64,000 bases of DNA, taken from NCBI RefSeq assembly GCF_007992215.1, contig NZ_BJZV01000004.1, positions 62,001-126,000 on the forward strand, in the 5' to 3' direction. Made by a program: the position numbers and the translations under genes. This document shows positions 46,896-56,900 of the stretch, piece by piece. Source of the DNA: Methylobacterium gnaphalii. Lineage in GTDB: Bacteria > Pseudomonadota > Alphaproteobacteria > Rhizobiales > Beijerinckiaceae. Below the pieces are notes generated by a model. The model did no database searches and was not told the DNA's origin. It saw only the letters and a list, made by a program, of their open reading frames with translations. Every line of letters begins with the position of its first letter. Positions within the stretch are counted from its first letter, which is position 1.

Positions 46896-48296
46896 ATGTC
46901 TGAGAATATCTCCTCGCTTCTCTACATCGTCGCCGGCGTCATGTTCATCATGGCGCTGCGGGGGCTCTCGCACCCGACGACCTCTCGTCAGGGCAACTAT
47001 TACGGCATGGCGGGCATGGCGATTGCCGTGCTCACCACGCTGATCGGCCATCCGCCCGCCGGCGGAAGTGCCTGGCTCCTGGTGCTGCTCGGCCTCGCCA
47101 TCGGCGGCGGCATCGGTGCCGTGATCGCCAAGCGCGTGCCGATGACGGCCATGCCGGAGCTCGTCGCCGCCTTCCACTCTCTGGTCGGTATGGCTGCGGT
47201 CTTCGTTGCGGCCGGCGCGCTCTACGCTCCGCAGGCCTTCGGCATCGTCGAAAACGGCCATATTCATCGGCAGTCGCTATTTGAGATGGGCCTCGGCGTC
47301 GCGATCGGCGCGATCACTTTCACGGGCTCAGTCATCGCTTTCGCCAAGCTGTCGGGCCGCATGTCCGGCAAGCCGATCATCCTGCCGCAGCGTCACCTGA
47401 TCAACATCGGTCTGGCTGCGCTCCTGGTGGTGCTGCTTGCCGTGTTCATCGGCGGCGAGAGCAAGGCGGTGTTCTGGCTGATCGTGCTGATATCGCTGGC
47501 GCTCGGCGGCCTGCTGATCATCCCGATCGGCGGCGCGGACATGCCCGTCGTCATCTCGATGCTCAACTCGTACTCGGGCTGGGCCGCGGCCGGCATCGGC
47601 TTCACCCTGGGCAACCTCGCCCTGATCATCACCGGCTCACTGGTGGGCTCGTCGGGTGCGATCCTGTCCTACATCATGTGCCACGCGATGAACCGGTCGT
47701 TCTTCTCGGTCATCCTGGGCGGCTTCGGCGGCGAGACCGCCGGCGGCGGCGCGGGTGGCACCCAGGAGCAGCGTCCGGTCAGGCAGGGTTCGGCGGACGA
47801 CGCCGCCTACCTGATGAAGAACGCCGAGCGCGTCATCATCGTCCCGGGCTACGGCATGGCCGTCGCCCAGGCGCAGCACTCGCTGCGTGAGATGGCCGAC
47901 CTGCTTAAGAAGGAAGGCATCGAGGTGAAGTACGCGATCCACCCGGTCGCGGGCCGCATGCCGGGCCACATGAATGTGCTGCTTGCCGAGGCCAACGTGC
48001 CCTACGACGAGGTCTTCGAACTCGAGGACATCAACAGCGAGTTCCGTGACGCGGACGTCGCCTTCGTCATCGGTGCCAACGACGTCACCAACCCGGCGGC
48101 GAAGACCGATAAAACCTCGGCGATCTACGGCATGCCTGTGCTCGACGTGGAGAACGCCAAGCAGGTGCTGTTCCTGAAGCGCGGCATGGGATCCGGCTAT
48201 GCCGGCGTCGAGAACGAGCTGTTCTTCCGCCAGAACACCACGATGCTGTTCGGCGATGCCAAGAAGATGGTCGACTCGATCCTCAAGGCGATGTGA
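46896..48296 (+). CDS. pntB: NAD(P) transhydrogenase subunit beta
   Basis: 466 residues: about nine membrane helices (first 260 residues) and a C-terminal NADP-binding Rossmann domain. Diagnostic pieces are FHSLVGMAAVFVA, GSVIAFAKLSG, IPIGGADMPVVISMLNSYSG, MNRSFFSVILGGFGGE, and in the soluble domain IIVPGYGMAVAQAQH, VKYAIHPVAGRMPGHMNVL and VIGANDVTNPAA. Ends the operon, followed by a strong terminator at 48345. Confidence 0.97.
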   Translation: MSENISSLLYIVAGVMFIMALRGLSHPTTSRQGNYYGMAGMAIAVLTTLIGHPPAGGSAWLLVLLGLAIGGGIGAVIAKRVPMTAMPELVAAFHSLVGMAAVFVAAGALYAPQAFGIVENGHIHRQSLFEMGLGVAIGAITFTGSVIAFAKLSGRMSGKPIILPQRHLINIGLAALLVVLLAVFIGGESKAVFWLIVLISLALGGLLIIPIGGADMPVVISMLNSYSGWAAAGIGFTLGNLALIITGSLVGSSGAILSYIMCHAMNRSFFSVILGGFGGETAGGGAGGTQEQRPVRQGSADDAAYLMKNAERVIIVPGYGMAVAQAQHSLREMADLLKKEGIEVKYAIHPVAGRMPGHMNVLLAEANVPYDEVFELEDINSEFRDADVAFVIGANDVTNPAAKTDKTSAIYGMPVLDVENAKQVLFLKRGMGSGYAGVENELFFRQNTTMLFGDAKKMVDSILKAM

Positions 48297-48344
48297 TCCG
48301 CTGGCTCGGCCCGGGATTTCGAGTCCGGGCTGAGCCTCCCGCTC

Positions 48345-48390
48345 CAAACAAAAGCCCCGAGGCCCATACCGGCCTCGGGGCTTTTGTTTG
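48345..48390 (+). terminator. Strong bidirectional terminator after pntB
   Basis: Perfect 20-bp stem: CAAACAAAAGCCCCGAGGCC (48345-48364) against its complement (48371-48390) with a six-base loop, carrying T-rich arms on both strands. It separates pntB from the minus-strand tRNA gene. Confidence 0.92.
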
Positions 48391-48523
48391 CGTCATGCTT
48401 CAGCCTGTCGCGCCTACGAAGCGCGCCGAACGGCCCCATAGGAGGCACGCTTTCGGCTGATACAGAATGCGGGTTGAAACGGAGGGCCAGATGTTCGGGC
48501 ATCGGCCTAAATGTTTGATATCT

Positions 48524-48600
48524 TGGTCGGAGTGGCAGGATTTGAACCTGCGACCCCCACGTCCCGAACGTGGTGCGCTACCAGACTGCGCTACACTCCG
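48524..48600 (-). tRNA. tRNA-Pro (anticodon CGG)
   Basis: 77 nt on the minus strand including an encoded CCA end. Acceptor stem CGGAGTG/CACTCCG, D arm with GCGCAGTCTGGTAGCGC, anticodon stem CCACG/CGTGG around loop TTCGGGA (anticodon CGG, proline codon CCG), and T arm with GGTTCAAATCC. All four arms pair. CCG is a heavily used proline codon in this GC-rich genome. Confidence 0.97.
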
Positions 48601-48694
48601 AAGCACGGTTGAAAGCTCTGCTTTCAGCCAGCGAGCGGGCTTATAGCTGGGGGGCGTGGCCCCCGCAAGCGCATTGGGAAAAGGTTTTCCGGGC

Positions 48695-49444
48695 TCACGC
48701 CAGGTTGGTGGACCAGTCCGCGTCGAGGCTTCTCAGCAGGCAGGCTGGTCCTTCGCCTTGGATCGCGACGGCGCCGACATGGTCTGGCGCAGGATCGAGA
48801 TGCTGAAGGCTCCAGCCTCGTGCTGCCTGTGCGGAGCCGTCGAGCGATACCAGCGCGGCGGGCTCCGGCGGGACCGCGACGACGAAGCGGTTGAGCGGAA
48901 AAGACAACCCCGCGCCCAAGGCCTTCACGAAGGCCTCCTTGCGCGTCCAGCAGGCGTAGAAGGCAGCCTGGCGATCGGCCGGCGGCTGGGCTTCTAGTGC
49001 CGCAATCTCGGCACGCGAGAAATGACTACGGGCAAGGCCTAGGCAGTCCGAGAGCGGCCGTGTCAGCTCGACGTCGACACCGATCCGCCCAGCCGGCGAC
49101 AGGCCGATCAGGCCGATGCGCCCGGAATGCGACAGGTTGAATGCCAGCCGGTCCCGCCAGGGGCCGTCGAGTTCCGGCTTGCCGGCGGCACCTGAACGGA
49201 AGCGGAGCAGGCCCGGGTCAGTGCCGAGCGCCCCGGCCAGGATGTGGCGCAGCGCCGCGTGGCTGGCCGCGTAGCGGTCGCGATCTTCCAGGCGCAGAAA
49301 CCGTGCGGCGCGAGCGCGCTCATCCTCCGAGAGCGCGGCTAGGCAGGCGTGGCGCCATATCTCGTCGAGCGTGAGATCGATACGCCAGACCGTAGGCTCC
49401 CGAAGAGGGCCCGGCTCGGCGATGGGCCAGCTCGTCACTGTCAT
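48695..49444 (-). CDS. 4'-phosphopantetheinyl transferase (Sfp type)
   Basis: 249 residues from the ATG at 49444 (a GTG one codon upstream is possible). Transfers phosphopantetheine from CoA to carrier-protein serines. Sfp-family motifs: FNLSHSGRIGLIGLS, the Mg-binding GVDVELTRPL, and FYACWTRKEAFVKALGAGLS with the W-x-x-K-E-A-x-x-K signature. Sfp-type enzymes serve nonribosomal-peptide/polyketide carrier proteins or aryl carrier domains; none is in the window, so the partner is elsewhere. Sits between tRNA-Pro and a lower-GC LysR gene. Confidence 0.9.
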   Translation of the reverse strand: MTVTSWPIAEPGPLREPTVWRIDLTLDEIWRHACLAALSEDERARAARFLRLEDRDRYAASHAALRHILAGALGTDPGLLRFRSGAAGKPELDGPWRDRLAFNLSHSGRIGLIGLSPAGRIGVDVELTRPLSDCLGLARSHFSRAEIAALEAQPPADRQAAFYACWTRKEAFVKALGAGLSFPLNRFVVAVPPEPAALVSLDGSAQAARGWSLQHLDPAPDHVGAVAIQGEGPACLLRSLDADWSTNLA

Positions 49445-49860
49445 CACGAGCTACCTTCGTCCAAAGTTGAATGGAGATGTGAGGGGCGTCTTCCGTATTC
49501 AGGCATGCTTTAGGCCCGATCAACGCCGAGCCTCATGTAGGGCTCGCTCCCGATCAGCAGTCGGACAAGGGGCAACTGGGCCGTGAATTCGGCAGTGCGG
49601 AGAGTTGCCACTGGCGCAAACGATCGTCGCCGTTTTGGCGCTCACAACAACGTGCAGCCTCGGCTTTCGCGCAATTTACGATGATTTCTAGCGATTTCGT
49701 TGCGCGGACGGAAATATGATTCCATGAACGGTATCGTACCGACCGTGCCACCTAGCGTTGATTGCTAAGCAGTATCTTCTTTTGAAATAATATCCTCAGG
49801 ATTGAGGCGACCGCTACACTCGAACCCAACTAAGCCCGTAGACATCGAGCAGATTCCATC
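49445..49860. other. AT-richer divergent intergenic region, PPTase / LysR regulator
   Basis: 416 bases, visibly lower in GC than neighbouring DNA, especially 49660-49860 (for instance CTTCTTTTGAAATAATATCC). No gene or RNA is supported. It must contain divergent promoters and probably a LysR operator, but no clean T-N11-A dyad was identified. Confidence 0.45.
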
Positions 49861-50850
49861 ATGCCACATCCGCAAGTCCTGAGAGATATGGCGTTATTTG
49901 TGGAGGTCGCTAAACGCAAAAGCTTTAGTCAGGCTGCTGCGGCTCTCGGGATGCCTATATCATCGTTGTCGCGCCGAATAACATTATTCGAATCGGCGAT
50001 TGGTTTGCGTCTTCTTGACAGGACAACGAGAAAACTTGTTCTGACCTCTTACGGAGAAGCCTACCTCAACCAGGCCACCCGATTGGTCGAAGAGGCTCAG
50101 CGTACCTTCGACGACATGGTGGCGCAGGCCAAGGGACCGAGCGGGTTGCTGAAGATCGCTGTTCCCCCGGACTTTTGGGTTCTGCGGCATCTCTCAGGCA
50201 TCATCTCGGAATTCTCCCACGAGCATGAGAACATCCACGTCCACGTGGATCTCAGGCCGCCGCCCGTTGATCTCGTGGGCGACAATTACGATCTCGCCAT
50301 TGCCATTGAAGAGCCGCGCGAGACGTCCCTGATCGTACGCAAGGTCGGTGATCTCGAGAACGCGCTGTTCGCCTCACGGTCGTACATGCTCGCCCACGGG
50401 CGGCCGGAGCATCCGCAGCAGCTTCCCCAACACCGTGTGATCCTCCCGGCGCAGGGAACCAGTGCCAAATGGGTGCTAACCCGCGGCAGCGAGACGGCGA
50501 CCGTCGCGGTGACCGGGCCGGTCTCCTGCAACAGCCTGAGTCTTGCGCGGCAGTTCGCCGTGTCGGGCCAAGGCATCACTGCGGCGAACATGATCAACGT
50601 TGAGCGTGATCTGAACTCTGGCAAGCTGGAGCGCGTTCTACCGGATTGGTGGCTGCCGCCTACGCCTGTCTATATCGTGACCACCTCCCGGCTCTTGCCA
50701 GCGAAGGCCCGCAGCTTCATCGATTTCGCTACGCGGCGCCTCAATGCGATCCTGGTCGCCGTTGCCCGCGGCACCCCGGTCCCTGAGACCTACGCCGACG
50801 AGTCCCGTAAGGACCACGCGCCGCAGCCCATGTTCGCGGTCCGGTCCTGA
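49861..50850 (+). CDS. LysR-family transcriptional regulator
   Basis: 329 residues. The N-terminal winged helix-turn-helix (about residues 8-66: FVEVAKRKSFSQAAAALGMP, ISSLSRRITLFESAIGLRLL, DRTTRKLVLT) is followed by the periplasmic-binding-like sensor domain starting KGPSGLLKIAVPPDFW. Codon use in the first 150 bases is AT-richer (TTATTTGTGGAGG, AAAGCTTTAGTC) than elsewhere, suggesting relatively recent acquisition. Target genes are unknown; the usual divergent target would be the PPTase gene. Confidence 0.92.
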   Translation: MPHPQVLRDMALFVEVAKRKSFSQAAAALGMPISSLSRRITLFESAIGLRLLDRTTRKLVLTSYGEAYLNQATRLVEEAQRTFDDMVAQAKGPSGLLKIAVPPDFWVLRHLSGIISEFSHEHENIHVHVDLRPPPVDLVGDNYDLAIAIEEPRETSLIVRKVGDLENALFASRSYMLAHGRPEHPQQLPQHRVILPAQGTSAKWVLTRGSETATVAVTGPVSCNSLSLARQFAVSGQGITAANMINVERDLNSGKLERVLPDWWLPPTPVYIVTTSRLLPAKARSFIDFATRRLNAILVAVARGTPVPETYADESRKDHAPQPMFAVRS

Positions 50851-50941
50851 CCGGTCCTGCTCGAAGGAAAATGACGCTCTAAAGGAAAAGGCAGCGGAGC
50901 TGTTGGTGCTCTGCCGTCTGTCCGCCCGCGCCAGCTTGGTA

Positions 50942-51814
50942 TCAGGCGTAGATGTTGTTCGCTGAATTCGGAAAACGGTCTGCCAGCGCGCGGCGGAGCT
51001 TCTCTAAAGCGCGGTTCTCGATCTGCCGTACGCGCTCCTTCGAAATGCCGAGGCGGTGCCCGAGAGCCTCCAGCGTCGCTTGATCCTCGGCGAGACGGCG
51101 CTCACGCAGGATGCGCAGTTCACGTTCGGACAGCACCGTGAGGGCTTGCTTGAGCCAGTTCAACCGGCGCTCGCCGTCGACCGTGGCGGTGACCGTCTCG
51201 TCCGGCAGGGCGGCGCCGTCGACGAGGAAGTCCATCCGCTCGGAGGAGGCCTCGCTCTCCTCGCCGACCGGGGCGTTGAGCGACATGTCGGGTCCCGACA
51301 GGCGTGCATCCATCAGGGCGACGTCCTGGGTCGAGACGCCAATCGCCGTGGCGATGCGGCTGTGAATTTCGGAGCCGACCTGCTCCTCAGTGGATTGCAT
51401 GAGGCGAGCGCGCAGACGGCGCAGGTTGAAGAACAGGGCCTTCTGGGCCGAACTGGTCCCGCCGCGCACGATCGACCAGTTGCGCAGGATGTAGTCCTGG
51501 ATCGAAGCGCGGATCCACCAAGTGGCATAGGTGGAGAAGCGGACTTCCCGCTCCGGCTCGAACCGGGCTGCGGCTTCCATGAGACCGACATGACCCTCTT
51601 GGACGAGATCGGCCATCGGCAGGCCATAGTGGCGGAAGCGACCGGCGAGCGCGATGACGAGGCGCATATGGGCTGAGATCAGGCGATGCAGAGCACGTTC
51701 GTCGCCCTTGTCCTTCCAGCTGACGGCGAGGCCACGTTCTTCGTCCCTCGCAAGAAATGGCGCCTCCATCGCGGTCCGAATGAACTGACGCCGAATCCCT
51801 GCGATTTCCGCCAT
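50942..51814 (-). CDS. rpoH: RNA polymerase sigma-32-type factor RpoH
   Basis: 290 residues from the ATG at 51814. Regions 2.1-2.4 (ALHRLISAHMRLVIALAGRF, LPMADLVQEGHVGLMEAAARF, RFSTYATWWIRASIQDYILRNWSIVR) lead into the RpoH box QKALFFNLRRLR, the motif separating heat-shock sigma factors from RpoD. Region 4.2 has LGHRLGISKERVRQIENRALEKLRR. Alphaproteobacteria often hold two RpoH paralogues; which copy this is cannot be settled here. It likely drives dnaK through the promoter at 21333. It follows carD on the same strand but is separated by a terminator. Confidence 0.93.
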   Translation of the reverse strand: MAEIAGIRRQFIRTAMEAPFLARDEERGLAVSWKDKGDERALHRLISAHMRLVIALAGRFRHYGLPMADLVQEGHVGLMEAAARFEPEREVRFSTYATWWIRASIQDYILRNWSIVRGGTSSAQKALFFNLRRLRARLMQSTEEQVGSEIHSRIATAIGVSTQDVALMDARLSGPDMSLNAPVGEESEASSERMDFLVDGAALPDETVTATVDGERRLNWLKQALTVLSERELRILRERRLAEDQATLEALGHRLGISKERVRQIENRALEKLRRALADRFPNSANNIYA

Positions 51815-51993
51815 CCCCGTCGTGCCTTTCTGGTGCAAGTCTTATGGCAGCAAGGGTACGGCAACGGCTGACCGTGTCGCGCGGACTCTGCTGGGCGTAA
51901 CCACAACACGTTTGCGCCCAACGTTGTTCCGCATTTTTCGCGCTGCAAGGTGGAACGGGCCAACAGATTTTCAAGCCATCCGAAAGGAGGGCC

Positions 51994-52027
51994 AAAACAA
52001 AAAACCCGGCGCAAATACGCCGGGTTT
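51994..52027 (-). terminator. Intrinsic terminator of carD
   Basis: Ten-base stem AAACCCGGCG/CGCCGGGTTT with a CAAATA loop; on the minus strand a T-rich tract follows (51994-52004). Lies 32 bases after the carD stop and isolates rpoH transcription. Confidence 0.88.
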
Positions 52028-52058
52028 GAAGGTCGTCTTAACGAGGAGAAGGTGCCGA

Positions 52059-52652
52059 TCAGGCTGCCTCCTCCTGCACGTCGTCGCTATCGGCCTCGCC
52101 GTCGGTCTCGGCATCGGCCTTGGCGCGGCGTGGCGACTTGGCAAGACTCTGCTCGATGAGCTTCAGCGCCTCGGTCTCGGTGATCTTGTTCACCGAGGAG
52201 ATCTCGCGGACGATCCGGTCGAGCGCGGCCTCGTAGAGCTGGCGCTCGCTGTAGGACTGCTCAGGCTGCGCCTCAGAACGGTACAGGTCGCGTACCACCT
52301 CGGTCACCGAGATCAGGTCGCCGGAATTGATCTTCGCCTCGTATTCCTGGGCGCGGCGCGACCACATGGTACGCTTCACGCGGGCGCGGCCGGTCAACAC
52401 GTCGAGTGCCTTCTTGACCAGGTCCGGCTCGGCGAGCTTGCGCATGCCGACGCTGTTGGCCTTCGCGGTGGGAACGCGCAGGACCATCTTGTCCTTCTCG
52501 AAGGAAACGACGAACAGTTCGAGCTTGTAGCCAGCGATCTCTTGCTCTTCGATCGCGGTGATGCGACCCACGCCATGGGCGGGATACACGACAGCCTCGC
52601 CGGTCTTGAAGCCCTGACGGCCGGTGGTCGTCGTCTTCTTGGCTGTGGTCAT
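52059..52652 (-). CDS. carD: CarD-family transcriptional regulator
   Basis: 197 residues from the ATG at 52652. The N-terminal RNA-polymerase-interaction domain begins FKTGEAVVYPAHGVGRITAI and continues to MVLRVPTAKA; the C-terminal helical DNA-contact domain contains MWSRRAQEYEAKINSGDL and ERQLYEAALDRIVREISSV with an acidic tail. CarD stabilises open promoter complexes, in particular at rRNA and growth-related promoters. The 420-base region before it contains a perfect inverted repeat at 52809-52832. Confidence 0.93.
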   Translation of the reverse strand: MTTAKKTTTTGRQGFKTGEAVVYPAHGVGRITAIEEQEIAGYKLELFVVSFEKDKMVLRVPTAKANSVGMRKLAEPDLVKKALDVLTGRARVKRTMWSRRAQEYEAKINSGDLISVTEVVRDLYRSEAQPEQSYSERQLYEAALDRIVREISSVNKITETEALKLIEQSLAKSPRRAKADAETDGEADSDDVQEEAA

Positions 52653-53074
52653 GCGAGAAGGGCTCCAGATCATCGCGCGCGGAAGCGTGTCCGCGCAAGG
52701 TCACTTCCGGGTTGGGAGACCCGGCTCATACCACTCGACCGACCGGAGCGTCCCTTGCTCCCGCCGGCTCCCAGGCCTGCCACACGATCAAGCAAAGACT
52801 GATCCGCCACGGAAAGCGAGGTGGCTTTCCGTAGGCGATCACATGCAACCTCTGTCCAAAGCTGGAACCGCAAGGAGGCGGCGGAGGGAGCACGTCAAGC
52901 GAGAGCGACGGCAGACTTATGTCTACCACAATCCGGGCTTCGAATCAAAGGATTGTCGTGGCGTGACAAAGGCTCCGCACAAGCGGTACGCCCTTCTGGC
53001 GGTCCCCATGGCATCTCTGCCGGCTGCCTCAATCTTGTCCAGCGAGAGGCTGCTTCCCCGAGTGACTGCGGCTC
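52653..53074. other. carD upstream region
   Basis: 422 bases between fdxA and carD (both minus). No gene supported; open frames here lack starts with ribosome sites. Holds the carD promoter region and the inverted repeat at 52809. Confidence 0.45.
52809..52832. repeat. Perfect inverted repeat upstream of carD
   Basis: ACGGAAAGC (52809-52817), loop GAGGTG, GCTTTCCGT (52824-52832). It lies 157 bases before the carD start and could be an operator or a leader hairpin. Confidence 0.5.
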
Positions 53075-53413
53075 TCAGTCGCCGGAGCCAGCATTGGCGG
53101 AGAAGTGTGCTTCGAACTTGTTGGCCACCCCGTCCCACTCCTTGGCGTCGGCAGGGGCGTCCTTCTTCTGGGTGATGTTGGGCCAGCTCTTGGAATAGTT
53201 CGCGTTGAGCGTCAGCCAGCTCTCAAGACCCGGCTCGGTATCCGGCTTGATCGCCTCGGCCGGGCATTCCGGCTCGCAGACGCCGCAATCGATGCACTCA
53301 TCCGGATGGATGACGAGCATGTTCTCGCCCTCGTAGAAGCAGTCCACCGGGCACACCTCGACGCAGTCCATGTACTTGCACTTGATGCAGTTGTCGGTGA
53401 CGACGTAGGTCAT
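53075..53413 (-). CDS. fdxA: 7Fe ferredoxin FdxA
   Basis: 112-residue soluble ferredoxin with one [3Fe-4S] and one [4Fe-4S] cluster. The N-terminal cysteine pattern is [20 protein letters not shown], followed by the second cluster motif [12 protein letters not shown] and the extra C-terminal domain ending [10 protein letters not shown] typical of FdxA. Transfers single electrons at low potential. Sits in the conserved helicase-S4-fdxA-carD order. Confidence 0.95.
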   Translation of the reverse strand: MTYVVTDNCIKCKYMDCVEVCPVDCFYEGENMLVIHPDECIDCGVCEPECPAEAIKPDTEPGLESWLTLNANYSKSWPNITQKKDAPADAKEWDGVANKFEAHFSANAGSGD

Positions 53414-53647
53414 GGGCTGCTTGGTCCTCGGTACGCTTTCTCGGGCCTGTCCTGCCGCGTGTAATGACGAACCTGCTGTGGTCCGTCGAGCGTCGGTTTC
53501 CCGTTCCGTGACGTACAGGGTTTCGAGGTGCCTGCACGCTTCCGTGCGCCTTAGACCCTGCCTTCGGGACTGACAAGCCGATGTGGACTGCGCGACGCTG
53601 GTCGGCGGCAGGGTGTCGCGCCGCCGCCATGCCGATGAACGGTTCGC

Positions 53648-53938
53648 TCAGGAAGACGTCGATTCCTCCAGCGGGGGATTAACGTCCTCGTAGAGCAGAC
53701 GAGCCTCCGGCGCGGGGCCACGGCGCTCGCCTAGATCGCGTACCCTGACAAGCACCGTGCCGTGCGCTGCGGCGACCGTGAGAACGTCGCCGACGGCAAG
53801 GCCCTTCGCTGGGGCCTCAGCCCGCTTACCGTTGAGCCGCACGTGCCCCTCTGTGACGAGGCGCGCGGCTAGAGAACGCGTCTTGGCGAAGCGCGCGAAC
53901 CAGAGCCACTTGTCGAGGCGCTGGCGACCGGGGTTCAA
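53648..53938 (-). CDS. S4-domain RNA-binding protein (Hsp15/HslR-like)
   Basis: 96 residues. The S4 fold is clear: QRLDKWLWFARFAKTRSLAA, LVTEGHVRLNGKRA and GLAVGDVLTV. In E. coli Hsp15 binds stalled 50S subunits carrying nascent chains and is heat-induced. In alphaproteobacteria this short relative directly follows the large helicase gene, as here (42-base gap), suggesting joint work on ribosomal or structured RNA. Confidence 0.9.
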   Translation of the reverse strand: MNPGRQRLDKWLWFARFAKTRSLAARLVTEGHVRLNGKRAEAPAKGLAVGDVLTVAAAHGTVLVRVRDLGERRGPAPEARLLYEDVNPPLEESTSS

Positions 53939-53980
53939 GCGAGACCTTGCACCATGACGGCCGCTCCGATCCTCGTTGCC

Positions 53981-56900
53981 TCAGTTCTTGCCGCCATCGC
54001 CCGATTCGAGCTGCGCTTTGAGAGCGGCGAGCTTGGCGAAGGGCGAGTCCGGATCGGGCTGCCGTTCGCGGCGCGGTGGACGAGCCTCGGCCTTGCGGGC
54101 CTCGTCGCGGGCCTGATCGGGGCGCCGGTCCGGCCTGCCGCGCTGGTCGCGGCGCTGGCCGCCCTCGAAGCGCTCGCGTCCACCGTCGGGGCGCTCGCCG
54201 CCGCGGCGGCTGCCGCCATCGCGGCGTCCTCCGTCCTGGCGGGGCTCACCGGATCTCGGCTCGCCCCGGCGTGCATCGCCGCCGCGTGGGCCACGGTTCG
54301 GCCGCTGGCCGGCGGGGCGCTGATGGCGGTGGAGACGCCAGATTTCGGTGGTCTCGACAGGGGCCGGCTCGGCTGCATCCTCGACCGGTGTGCCGGAAGC
54401 AGTGGTCTCGTCTGACGCCTCCGGCTCGGGGGGGGCAGCCTGCACCTCGGCAAGCACAGTTGCCGGCTCGGCAGCCGCCACAGGCGCCTCGGCCGGCTCC
54501 GCGTCCGTCGATTCAGCCTGGGGCTCGGGCTCGGCGGCCGTCGGTGCCGCCTGTACATCCGTTTCGGCAGCGGGCTCGACGGTCGGGGCCTCGGCGAAGG
54601 CAGGTTCGGACGCCGCGGCAGCCTCTTCAGTTGCCTCGGAGGGCTCCGTGGATTCGCTGCTGGTAGCCTCGGCCTCGCCGGAGGCGGCAGCCTCCGTGAT
54701 GGCGCTCTGCTGCGCCGGGACGGCCGGTGCGGTGGCGGCGGCCGGGACCAGTGCAACCGTGATGGGCGGACCTTCACGCGTTTCGGAGACGTATCCGAGC
54801 GATTTCAGGATCGAGGCGAAATCCTCGCCCGAGCAGCCGACCAGCGAGGTCATATTGACCGTCGCGGTGAAGCCGTCGCCGTCGGCGGTGCCGGCCGGCG
54901 GCTCGCCGGGCGTCGTGCCGGGGCGATAGGCAATGGCAGGACGGATCAGGTCGGCCAGGCGTTCCAGGATATCGACGCGCACGGCCCGCTCGCCGCAGAC
55001 GCGGAAGCCGGCGGCACGGTAGAGACCCTTGGCAATCTCGGGGTCGACCTTGATCGAAGTGCGGCCCGAACCCGCGAGATGCGCGATCTCGTCGAGCCCG
55101 CGCTGGTCGAGGCCGCCGTTGCGCAGCGCCCAGAGCTGGGCGGCGAGGGTGCGCGGCGCTGGCTTCAGCAGGGCCGGCAGGAAGATGTGATAGGCACCGA
55201 AGCGGATGCCGTGGCGGCGCAGGTTGGCCCGGCCATCCTGATCCAGCGTGCGCATCTCGTGAGCGACCTTGGCCCGCTCCAGCACGCCGAGGGATTCGAC
55301 GACCTGATAGCCGATACCGCGCGACAGGCCGGTGAGATCGGCAGCCGACTCGATCTCCATCAACGGGCCGAGCAAGCGCACGACATAGGCCTTCAGCCAA
55401 GCGGTGAGGCGGCCCTCGACCTTTTCGCGGTGCGAGCCGGTCAGGCCCTCGTCGGCGATGAGGCGCAGGCCCGGCTCGAATAGCTTGTCGCCGGGGGTGA
55501 GCTTGGCGACGGGGTCGCCCGTCCAGCGCACGATGCCATCATGCGAGAGCACCAGCGCGGAATCGGCAGCCGCCGAGAAACGTTCGGCCCTGGCTTCGAT
55601 CTCGCCGCCCAGTGCCTTCTCGGCGGCACTGCGCAGGGTTTTGGCCTCGTGGCCCTCCGCTTTCGCATCGGGGACGAACTGAAAGCCGTGGAGGTGGCCG
55701 ACATGTTGACCCTCGACGGTGACGTCACCGCCGGGAGTGATCTCAGCTTCGAGCATCGCGTTCTCTCGTAAGCGCCGCATCAGGACGCTGGTCCGCCGGT
55801 CGACGAAGCGGCTCGCGAGGCGCTCGTGCAGGGCATCCGACAGCCTGTCCTCTACCCGACGCGTCTCGCCCTGCCAATGCAGGGGGTCGACGAGCCAGTC
55901 GGGGCGGTTCGCGACGAAGGTCCATGTGCGCCCCTGCGCGATCCGCTGGGAGAGTGTATCGATGTCGCCATCCGTACGATCAATCATCGCGACGTGCTTG
56001 GCGAACCAGTCATTCGGGATGCGGCCGGCCATGCCGCGCATGAGGAAACGGTAGAGCTGGGCGACGAGGTCCGCATGGGTCTGCGGGTGGACCTTGCGAT
56101 AATCGGGCACCCCGCAGGTATCCCAGAGCCGCTGCACCGCCACCTTGCCCTGGGCGAGATCGCGGATGTCGTCCTCGCGTGACAAGATCTCGAAGGACGC
56201 CTGGTCCTCGCCGATCGGCGCGCGGGTCAGGCCCCCCTCGTGCGGGTGCTCGTCCAGGCTCCGCTGCAGGGCCTCCAGCGACGAGAAGCTCAGATCCGGG
56301 TTGCGCCATTGCAGGATGCGCACGGGATCGAACTGGTGGTTCTCCAGCGCCTCGACCATCTCGGGCTCGAACGGCTTGCAGCGTCCCGTCGAACCGAAGG
56401 TGCCGTCGGAGAGGTGGCGTCCCGCGCGTCCCGCGATCTGTCCCATCTCGGCGGCGGTCAGCTTCCGGAAGCGGGTGCCGTCGTATTTCCAGGTGGCCGC
56501 GAAGGCGACATGGTCGACGTCGAGGTTGAGGCCCATGCCAACGGCGTCGGTCGCCACGAGATAGTCGACCTCGCCGGATTGGTAGAGTTCGACTTGTGCG
56601 TTGCGCGTACGGGGCGAGAGAGCGCCAAGCACCACCGCTGCACCCCCGCGCTGGCGCCGGATCAGCTCGGCGATGGCGTAGACCTCCTCGGCCGAGAAGG
56701 CGACGATCGCGGTACGGCGCGGCAGGCGCGAGATCTTCTTCTCGCCGGCGAAGCTCAGGGTCGACAGGCGCGGGCGCGTAGTGACGTGGATGCCTGGGAT
56801 CAGCGACTGCACCAGCGGCTGCATGGTTGAGGAGCCGATCAGCAGCGTCTCCTCGCGCCCGCGCCGATAGAGCAGGCGGTCGGTGAAGACGTGACCGCGG

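Noticed and set aside
51880..51950. EcfG-type promoter before rpoH (GGAAC then CGTG)
   Set aside because: The spacer is 15 bases and the -10 has a mismatch, so it does not meet the GGAAC-N16/17-CGTT rule.
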